DNA from: Collybiopsis luxurians FD-317 M1
Taxonomy: Eukaryota; Basidiomycota; Agaricomycetes; Agaricales; Omphalotaceae
Assembly: GCA_000827265.1 (NCBI GenBank)
Contig: KN834830.1
Location: 242,415-257,277 of the forward strand
DNA length: 14,863 bases
Reading direction: 5' to 3'
The notes under the pieces are model-generated. The model was not told the DNA's origin. It saw only the letters and a program-made list of their open reading frames with translations, and did not search any database. Shown here in pieces: positions 8,291-14,863 of this stretch. The translations under genes were made by a program, and so were the position numbers. Position 1 is the stretch's first letter; each line of letters opens with the position of its first letter.

Positions 8291-9646
8291 CTAGGATTTG
8301 GGGGGTGTCCCTGGAAAATCTGGGCTGTAGGTAAGTTTACTGATGTATTGGAATCCCAAGGTATTGGTTGGAGTTTTTCATCAAAACATTGTGTTTGGCT
8401 GACACCAGCTCAGCAAACTCAAGGCACCCTTGGAATGTAAGAAACAATCAAAGAAAATTGGTGCCATCAGAATGATCCATCCTTGGAAGGTCAATCTCCT
8501 TCTTTTTCAAGCTCCTGCTCCCCCATGTTTTGGGCCAATTCCTAGGCATACTGGAAGATGTTTGAAAGTGGCCAGAGAGTCCCTGAGGGCTTCCTGAAGC
8601 TCCCTGAGGATCCCAGGAACAGAAACATGTCTAATACTACAAATTGTACAAAATTACATTGCAAATATATAGTTATATATTATTCTTATGTAAATTCACA
8701 ACCAGAACATTTATTTGATTAGAACTATGCACAGGTTTTTTCATAAATCATGATGAGCTTACCATAAACTGCCTACAATCCAGGAAAATTTCCCATGGTC
8801 AAAACATGCACATTATGATTATAACTTATTGTATGTACATATGTAGAGGTTTTGTACTACACAAATATATTGTACTTGATTATGTTAGGTTAATACAAAG
8901 CTCACATTAGCTGAGAATAATGGACTGTACTTAAAGTGTGATGACTGACCAGGAAAACTGAAGTAATACATGACAATGTACCATTACAAGAATATAATGA
9001 AGTACAATATTACAGTATACTTGATGCCCTGATGTTGGTAGTGGGCCAATGAGTATCTGGTGACTCAAATGCCACTGCTGCCCCACTTACTCTAGACTCA
9101 ACATGGTTTGTAATTCATTATGATGATAGCTTTAATGCAATACTTTGTGTCATCAGTATTCTACTACTATTAATATAAAATTGCCTGTAAAGAATCAGGC
9201 ACAGAATTCACCACCACAAAAATTCAGCATTTCATTACATTCCATGCACTCATAATAAGAAGCAGTTCAAGAGTGGAATATAGAGAGTAGAGTAAGTAGA
9301 AGGACAGATGAAAGTATATTGAAGCATTCAACTGCCTGAGGACAACCCATATGTACCTATACTATAGGGCCTTTTTCCTGATTAGTAAACCATCCTGACA
9401 ACTGCTGCACACAGAAGGAAGAAGTGTTATGCCTCAACCCATTTTTATTATTTTGTTCTGCAGTTGTTCTGTAGTCATTCCAAAAGGTCATTATAGCACT
9501 TATTTAAGTGCCTGAGTCCATGTAGCTTCACTATTAGATAATCCCTAAAATCCTGGAGCTTACATAAGCCTCAGAACTCGGATTTATGTATGACTCAACC
9601 TGAGCCACATATCTGTACAGTATACTCGACCTACTTGAGTCCCCAT

Positions 9647-9824
9647 TGTCGGAATGTACTCAAATCATTGACCTTGTCTTTGTCTCTCTGTTTTGGTCTC
9701 AGTCTCTCTGTTTCTTCTCTTGTCTTGTGTCTCTGATTACTGAATCTCTATATTACGACCTTATGAATAGATTACTGCTTCTTGCAACAAGCTAATGGCT
9801 GAAGACCCTTGCCAACATTCTACA
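9647..9824 (+). mobile_element. possible solo LTR of a retrotransposon
   Basis: The segment begins TGTCGGAATGT and ends ACATTCTACA, giving imperfect terminal inverted repeats with TG..CA ends. Its interior holds a CT-rich block (9670-9735). This outline, about 178 bp, resembles short LTRs of fungal Ty1/copia elements. No matching 5-bp target-site duplication (flanks CCCAT and TAATG), primer-binding site or polymerase frame is visible, so a chance resemblance or a decayed copy is possible. Confidence 0.3.
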
Positions 9825-9831
9825 TAATGTT

Positions 9832-9938
9832 GTCTCAAGTTAATTCTACTGATGACTACTCTGTGCAATGGGTTCTAACTACCCACACTATTCTCTGTGC
9901 ATCTCAAGTTTATTACATAGGATCATTTTACTTGAGAC
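9832..9938. repeat. 107-bp segment with perfect 9-bp terminal inverted repeats
   Basis: GTCTCAAGT at 9832-9840 is inverted as ACTTGAGAC at 9930-9938, with partial complementarity beyond. A related CTCAAGTT also occurs at 9903-9910. It could be a small MITE-like relic; no clear target duplication is seen. Confidence 0.35.
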
Positions 9939-10279
9939 ATGGTGATCTATATACATTAGGGCTGGCAATTATAGGATGGTAAGAGGGAAAGGGTTGGAAA
10001 TCAGGATTGAAGGAGGGAGATACAAGGGAGATAAGGGGGAAGTTGGAGTAGTGACATCTTCTTGATGTTTGCTCTCCATTTTCTCCATTTGATTACTTGA
10101 GTTCTGCATTTAGCTGTTGTTCCTTTTTCTCAAATAGATTTATCAGGCTGAACTGTGTACACTGTGAATTACAGCTTCAACCTAAATTTTTTTTTCTTTT
10201 ATGAGTAAATCACTCAGAAACTAAGACAGTACTAAAGTTTCTATATCCAAGGTCCATCATTGACAGTCTTCCAAGAGCC

Positions 10280-10351
10280 ATGGCCTCTAATTCAGACATA
10301 GAGAAGCAGATGCCTCGGCGTCGTAAACACACCAAAAAATTGGATTCGTGA
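10280..10351 (+). CDS. short ORF with a good start context, 23 codons, unknown
   Basis: GAGCCATGGCC is close to a strong eukaryotic start context. The frame encodes 23 residues, acidic and polar first and then Lys/Arg-rich (R-R-R-K-H-T-K-K), before TGA at 10349-10351. No donor site was found that would extend it. It sits where the AT-rich island ends and could be a truncated first exon or chance. Confidence 0.15.
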   Translation: MASNSDIEKQMPRRRKHTKKLDS

Positions 10352-10964
10352 CTGCCGCGTGATCCATTGCGGCGGCCCTCTCTCACAAGTAGTTATGTTT
10401 TGCTGAGTGTCAGCTGCTCACTGTGCAGCTTGACCCCGCATCCGTTTGGTTCCTTCGCTGATTATTCCAACAGGTGATGTTATTTTAGTATGTAACAAAA
10501 AGAAACTCCCATTCTTGCAGCAAGGTTATTCTAACCAGCCTTGTTGCTAAAAGTATGAGGATACTGTTCTGAAACTCTACTTTTTTGCATGTCCCGCGCA
10601 TAAATTCCCACAGTGTCTGTGTCAGCCTGAGATACCTCATAAAGTATGTATTAATATCATTATGAGGATGAAAGTAAAATGAATAACAAAGTTAAATATA
10701 ATTCTCACCTCAGCACGTAGAATAAGGAAACAGTTGAGTATATAAATAAAGGGAGATTCCTCCGTGGCGCAGCCACATACTAGTAGGTACATCGTGGATG
10801 TAAGCTTAAAGTAAGCAAAATACTATAAACAAAGAGATGGCAGGAATAAACATGAAAAAAAAAGAATAGAGATTTGACATAAATAGAGCCGTTTTGCACG
10901 ACACGCCCTGGCAGTGTTACTGCAACAGATTTCCCACTTGACAACCGCCGACTGCTTTAGTTTC
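10352..10964. other. no supportable gene; 3' flank of the zinc-finger gene
   Basis: No coding frame is convincing. An imperfect hairpin (GCAGCAAGG with CCTTGTTGC, around 10518-10548, one G-T pair) is visible. The sequence between about 10850 and 10964 is probably the 3' untranslated region of the minus-strand zinc-finger gene. Confidence 0.4.
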
Positions 10965-13035
10965 TCAACATTTGCAGGAACAGTGGAACCTCTTTAAGTG
11001 TCGAGAAAGGCCATCTTTCCTTGAGAAGGAACGTCGGCATCTAAGATGATCGCAAAAAAACTTCTGTCGTATGCTGTCGAGATGGGTTTCAAGGTGTGTA
11101 AGCAGCCTCTGATGGGTGCAAAGTGTTCGACTCCGGTGGCACCCAGCCCATTGGCATTTACGTGGTGCATCCATACTGTGGTCCCGCTCGAAATGAGCTA
11201 TATAAGTTTCTCCGCTCAACAGCATTTTGCATATCCTTCCGTTCTCTTGAATAAGGCATCTGGCCGTTGGAGAGGGTGAAACGGCTGTAGTCGGTAAGTT
11301 ATCATCTCTAAGATTCTGGTTGCGTTAAATATGCTTCAGAATTTGAGATTGTCCTTACGAAGATGTGGCTAGGCTGTGCACATTGGGATTATTCGGACCA
11401 TTGAGATCCATGATTGTAAATGTTCTAGGAACTTGGAACCCTAGACTGATGCTGGAGCCATGTAAGTGACTGGTAGATGACAATTTCAGAGTTGGCCGCT
11501 TACGGGGCTTGATTGTTAATACCTTGCTGGTCGCTGAAACCTTCATTAGTAAATAGATGAGAGCCATTGGTGGTTGGCATAACGCCGGTACTTTCGAAGT
11601 GACATTTGTTGACTTGCAAGCTATTGAAGGTAATGAGTTACGAATTTTCTGAGGAGGCTAGACTTACGGTGTAACACGAGTAGATGATCCCACTCCGAGA
11701 GTATAGCCCAAGGGGCGGGTAGAGCCAAAGCAGGATACGAAGCTGAAAAACATGATCAGGTGAGCGATGAGGTATAATCGCCCTGGGAAGCGCTTTCTTA
11801 CTGGATGTCAGGAATCACAGCCTGATTCAAGGGCAGATTCGAGTTGTTGTCACTCCCTAACCATTGAGCATAGATGGGCGGCGGATAGACCGGGACAGAA
11901 TCCAAAATATTTGAATTCGCTATTGGCGCATCCCTAGACGTTGTCCAAAGAACGGGGGGCCCTGAAAGGTTACCTGAATAGCTGTAGTAATACATATATG
12001 TGAGCTGCAAATCGGACTGTTAGGATCAGCAACTTACTAAGCTTCAGCACCGGCCTCTTGGCGACCAGCACCTAGATAGCTGTTATCGACAGCCGAACAG
12101 TTGCACGCATTACTAGACGATCTATCATAGAAGGTAGCTTGTAATTGCAATTTTAAAATGCCGATGCTCATGACTTACACGGAATACCAATCAGGCAGTT
12201 GAGTGTCAAAATTCTGGCTGGGTATACGGTCGGATTTGTGGCTGGACGGGAGACTATCACAGGCAAAATCAGGTAAGCTGTATTCTAATCCTTGAAGTAA
12301 TGCTCTTACTAAGGAACGGTCTCGCCATTATAAGCAATACCGCCACCTTGGCTTGGATGTATGGTCCAGTTCGTATTGATGGTCCCTACCGGTATGAAGT
12401 TTTCACGTGGCGAGGGGAAGGAACCCCAAGCGTTGCCGTCCATCATCAATACATTTGGCCCTGGCGCCACCTTGGCCACTGGAACCTGGCAAGTAATCAC
12501 TGAAGAACTAGAGATGGATGCGTGTGAGCGGTAGATCGTGCATTCGAAATTGGACGTTTACCCTTGAGCTTCGTTGCCAACAACTTGCACACCAATACTT
12601 CCACAATCGTCATCGAATGCTTCCTTGCCAGTCCCTTGTTGATCAAAATGCGCAATAATTGCTGCATCGCCAGTGCGATTCAATGCAAAGCGTTCATCAC
12701 TATACAGTATGCCACACATGCAGTAAGGTGTCATCGCATATCGGGAATGTTAATGCATGGCTTTACCGTGCTAGATGACTACCAGCCGATTCACTGTCAA
12801 AACGATTTGCACGATTGACAGGGGTGTAAAATGCCGCAATGTACAACATCAGGCAAGAATTATCCTTCGCAGTTGTGGAAGGCGTACCTGAGAATGCTCT
12901 CCGAAGGGGATGATATGGCCGGACTGCAATGTCAGGTAAAGTTAGCTATGTCTTCATTTTCGGCGATTTGCTGTCTTACGCTTGGCTGCATTGACTACTG
13001 GTCGCTCTATGAAATGTGTTGCACACTGTAATCAT
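10965..13035 (-). CDS. Cys2His2 zinc-finger protein, probable transcription factor, 12 exons
   Basis: On the minus strand exons 13035-12980, 12923-12888, 12793-12767, 12699-12562, 12507-12310, 12253-12179, 12121-12038, 11981-11802, 11742-11668, 11620-11504, 11451-11359 and 11259-10965 join through GT..AG introns (47-99 nt) into one 457-codon frame. The N-terminal 360 residues are rich in Ser, Asn, Pro and Gly and have no known domain, as expected for a disordered regulatory region. Three fingers end the protein: C361-x7-C369 with H382/H387, C395-x4-C400 with H415/H419, and C429-x4-C434 with H447/H452. C-terminal fingers suggest nuclear DNA binding; the target is unknown. The 3' eight exons are secure because every junction keeps phase. 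The first three are less so: 12923-12767 is also open without splicing, which would move the start upstream. The 94-nt intron 12887-12794 is the weakest. Confidence 0.7.
11260..11358 (-). other. intron with two possible acceptors, before the zinc fingers
   Basis: The donor GTAAGG starts at 11358. A CTACAG acceptor ends at 11285 (74-nt intron) and a GGCCAG acceptor ends at 11260 (99-nt intron). Only the distal acceptor enters the frame of all three zinc fingers. The proximal one adds 25 nt, shifts the frame and reaches a TAA at 11160-11158 without zinc fingers. Confidence 0.5.
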
Positions 13036-13303
13036 TGCTTGAGTGCAGTTGACGTTAGGGCTTCCGGGAGTAACAGTTGGATACGACTGCCCCTTTTAAC
13101 GGACTTTACAAACAAAGCGATGTAACGTAGTGGATTAGACTCTTCGCGGGAAATCTCTCTTTGTCTTTCTTTCTTCGTTTTCCAACCCAGTCTGACATTC
13201 CGCTAATAGAATACACGGACCTGTACTGTCATAATTGCCAGCGCGCGCTTAGAGTGAATGACGGGAAGACGTAGTAGTTTTTTACAGCTTGTTGCTGTAG
13301 CCA
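13036..13303. promoter_or_regulatory. shared upstream region of divergent genes
   Basis: This stretch separates the start of the minus-strand zinc-finger gene from the first plausible ATG (13304) of a plus-strand gene. It contains a pyrimidine-rich block on the plus strand (TCTCTCTTTGTCTTTCTTTC, 13153-13172). No clear TATA box is identified. It is called a promoter region only from the inferred divergent arrangement. Confidence 0.35.
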
Positions 13304-14055
13304 ATGAGCACCTTAGTACTCAAGAAGAGTTTATTCAAAATTCAACCGGTGCCGTCGGTCAACACGTTGACGTATCCTTATTTTCTCTTCTATCAAAATG
13401 TTCCAATGTTGACGTAGGAGGTCCAAGCTGTCTATATTGTTGCTATATCGATTTTCCCTTCCCAGAATATCATATCATACTCTTTAAAACTAATGCAGAA
13501 GAAACAATCCTAATTGACACGCTCAGTGTTTGAAAAATATGTCCGCCCTTCCAATGCTGAACCCGATGCTGAACCTATTGCTGTTGTAAACTTATTCAGC
13601 TCTGCTGCAGCCTACTCGTTCATCCATGCTCAAGTCAGTATTTAGTATTTACCTATGTCTGAACGAGAAGTACCCTGCACCGAAACAAGCATTTAAGCAA
13701 ATCACAGAGAAATGTTCTCAATCTGCGTTTCCCGAATACTTAATAGAGGCAAGGCAACTCCTTTCGTATACTTAAGCGCTTGAAGTTAGCTACCCGGATG
13801 TTTGTGCAGATGAGCTATGCACACCCTAATATCAATATGCAATATAGTCACGCCTCGCCTGCCTTCTGGACTCCTTCGAATTCTGCATTTGTCAAATTTG
13901 TAGCGCCACAGCTTAGAAGAACACGTTTCACCCAAACCATCTCCTGCGGCTTGAAGAAAAACTTGAAGGACTTTTACTCGAACCTGTTGAGGTGCGACTC
14001 AGCTAGACTCGAAACGACTTCCTGTAGAGATTCCCCACTGGTCGGAGGTTTCTGA
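13304..14055 (+). CDS. probable multi-exon gene of unknown function, model incomplete
   Basis: An ATG at 13304 opens 37 codons (M-S-T-L-V-L-K-K-S-L). A GTAGGA donor at 13414 has a good acceptor (CTTCCCAG, ending 13465), but that splice leads to early stops. A coding-like frame is open from 13514 (reading F-E-K-Y-V-R-P-S-N-A-E-P). It joins across canonical introns 13638-13689 (52 nt, phase 1) and 13766-13849 (84 nt, CTAAT branch, phase 2) to a frame ending in TGA at 14053-14055. The latter part is consistent (A-Q-V|T-F-K-Q, then R-Q-L-L|S-H-A-S). The link from the first exon to 13529 needs a frame change that I cannot explain by splicing. No domain is recognised. It could be intact with an unseen exon, or a decaying copy. 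Confidence 0.4.
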
Positions 14056-14215
14056 GCGCTATCTCCCAACAGGCCTGCAAGTATTAACGTGTGAAAAGTT
14101 GTGGGCAGTACGCTGAGAATGAAATCCCAACGGCAGAGTGCTGAGCTGTAGAGTACCTGTGCCGCATACGAGATATAAAGCCTTCGAGGAAGGAGAAACA
14201 AAATTGATACGTTAG
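14056..14215 (+). other. coding-like segments in conflicting frames
   Basis: A frame through about 14012-14113 reads L-P-V-E-I-P-H-W-S-E-V-S-E-R-Y and ends at a GTACGC donor-like site followed by TGA. Another reads E-Y-L-C-R-I-R-D-I-K-P-S and meets a TGA near 14204, in the same frame as the exon that follows. They look like exons of the surrounding plus-strand gene, but no set of introns joins them without a frame break. Confidence 0.3.
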
Positions 14216-14480
14216 AAGTGCCTATAAACCGAGAAATGAAATCAAAATCTCAAAACCGCCGGCATCGGCGAGGAAGCTCGTAACTGTTGACGCAGAATCA
14301 TGGAAAGCAGATATCAAGCTCATGCTGTATCCATGTTCAACAACTTTGGAATGGACGACTAAACGAGGGGCCGGAGCTCGTCTGCAAGACATGGAAACAT
14401 ATGGTTAATTGCGACAGTATAACTTCTTCTTGGACCCCTTCACTGTTGCAGATTTTAGTGTGCTCGGTTCAAGGTGTTAG
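14216..14480 (+). CDS. 3' exons of a plus-strand gene, unknown function
   Basis: After a TTAG acceptor (ending 14215) an open exon 14216-14403 reads A-Y-K-P-R-N-E-I-K-I-S-K and later D-A-E-S-W-K-A-D-I-K. It joins in phase 1 across a canonical 48-nt intron (14404-14451: GTTAAT donor, TATAAC branch, TTGCAG acceptor) to a short last exon ending TAG at 14478-14480 (reads D-F-S-V-L-G-S-R-C). It probably ends the gene starting near 13304, but could be separate. No domain is recognised. Confidence 0.4.
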
Positions 14481-14654
14481 GGCTGTAAATGTGATGGTTT
14501 ATGTTGTATTATCCGTCTGGTATGCCATCGAGGATCGATTTAGCACGGTGACATGACGGCGTAAGTGCACAGTAGGGCAAAGTTTCCTGGAGTCAGTAGT
14601 CGCTCTTGTTTTGCTTTTTCGCTCAGTTGAGTGGCTGTTCAAATACCGACAGTT
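14481..14654. other. probable intergenic and upstream region
   Basis: No coding frame is supported between the stop at 14480 and the next ATG. A T-rich CTTGTTTTGCTTTTTCGC block (14605-14622) precedes the next gene by about 35 bases and may be part of its core promoter. Confidence 0.3.
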
Positions 14655-14863
14655 ATGGGGAGCATTCAGCCGCGGAGACAGAGCGTTTCACAAGAAAAAT
14701 TCTTCCTGCCTTGGTCGGAGTCCACTGAGCTGAAGAACAGTGGATGTTCCGTCTCAGTTGGATGGCTTAGGTAAGCTGACGCAATCGATGATGTCCTCCG
14801 AAATGTTCATCGCGATCAATCAGTTACAGCCGATTGCGAAATTGTACAGCCGTTTGCAAAAAG
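14655..14863 (+). CDS. 5' end of a gene running off the window, unknown function
   Basis: An ATG at 14655 opens a 116-nt first exon (begins M-G-S-I-Q-P-R-R-Q-S, later F-F-L-P-W-S-E-S-T-E-L). It ends at a GTAAGC donor (14771). A 59-nt intron ends with CAGTTACAG at 14829, and the next exon stays open in phase 2 to the window edge. If unspliced the frame stops at once (TAA 14772-14774), which supports splicing. Too little is present to assign a function. Confidence 0.4.

Larger units (their letters stand above)
7672..10279. other. AT-rich gene-free region downstream of the NLR
   Basis: No frame with a recognisable domain or a series of spliced exons was found on either strand in about 2.6 kb. 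The sequence is AT-rich, like the NLR gene, and carries several short perfect inverted repeats, small direct repeats and a CT-rich stretch (about 9670-9740). It resembles decayed transposon or intergenic DNA of an accessory compartment. Confidence 0.55.

Noticed and set aside
10741..10750. TATAAATA sequence as a promoter
   Set aside because: No plus-strand gene starts downstream within a reasonable distance; chance is likely in AT-rich DNA.
12650..12730. Start of the zinc-finger gene at the Met-Cys-Gly-Ile reading near 12719
   Set aside because: The ATG frame is open there and resembles a class II amidotransferase start, but no such domain follows; a canonical intron (12766-12700) with an upstream in-phase exon explains the region better.
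12564..12818. Plus-strand 84-codon ORF
   Set aside because: It is antisense to phase-consistent exons of the zinc-finger gene.
13258..13533. Plus-strand 91-codon ORF as a gene
   Set aside because: An overlapping frame from ATG 13304 looks more like coding, and downstream exons do not continue this frame.

Overview
The window looks like nuclear DNA of a filamentous basidiomycete, probably an Agaricomycete. The reasons are many short GT..AG introns (mostly 47-67 nt), a NACHT-WD40 NOD-like receptor of the type expanded in mushroom-forming fungi, and a Cys2His2 zinc-finger gene cut into about a dozen small exons. No rRNA, tRNA, CRISPR array or bacterial-style operon was seen.

The centre is one large plus-strand gene, about 3329-7671. 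Two long reading frames (NACHT ATPase, then WD40 repeats) are separated by stop codons. A 47-nt canonical intron (5159-5205) joins them phase 0 to phase 0. Two more canonical introns (3417-3474, 3583-3635) add an N-terminal exon with a motif I associate with fungal NLRs. The four exons give a frame-consistent 1394-residue protein: short N-terminal region, NACHT domain with Walker A and B, a helical linker, 15 tandem 43-residue WD40 units, and a C-terminal cap. The WD40 units are highly similar, and some pairs five units apart are nearly identical in DNA. This is the signature of repeat shuffling or concerted evolution seen in fungal nonself-recognition (HET-type) NLRs.

The NLR gene and about 2.6 kb downstream are visibly AT-richer than both flanks. 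The downstream part (7672-10279) holds no convincing gene. It has a cluster of short perfect hairpins, a CT-rich LTR-like segment and a segment with terminal inverted repeats, so it looks like transposon-decayed DNA.

Right of this island a minus-strand gene (13035-10965) can be assembled from 12 small exons. It encodes a 457-residue protein, low-complexity N-terminally and ending in three Cys2His2 zinc fingers, so a likely transcription factor. Diverging from it is a plus-strand gene of unknown function (about 13304-14480). Several of its exons can be joined, but others need frame changes, so it is either complex or decaying. A first exon and intron of another plus-strand gene start at 14655 and run off the end.

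The left 3 kb is harder. There are good splice signals (432-652, 1495-1537, 2476-2534), coding-like segments, a 12-bp minisatellite inside an intron-like stretch, and a degenerate direct duplication about 272 bp apart, but no complete gene can be built. Those entries carry low confidence.
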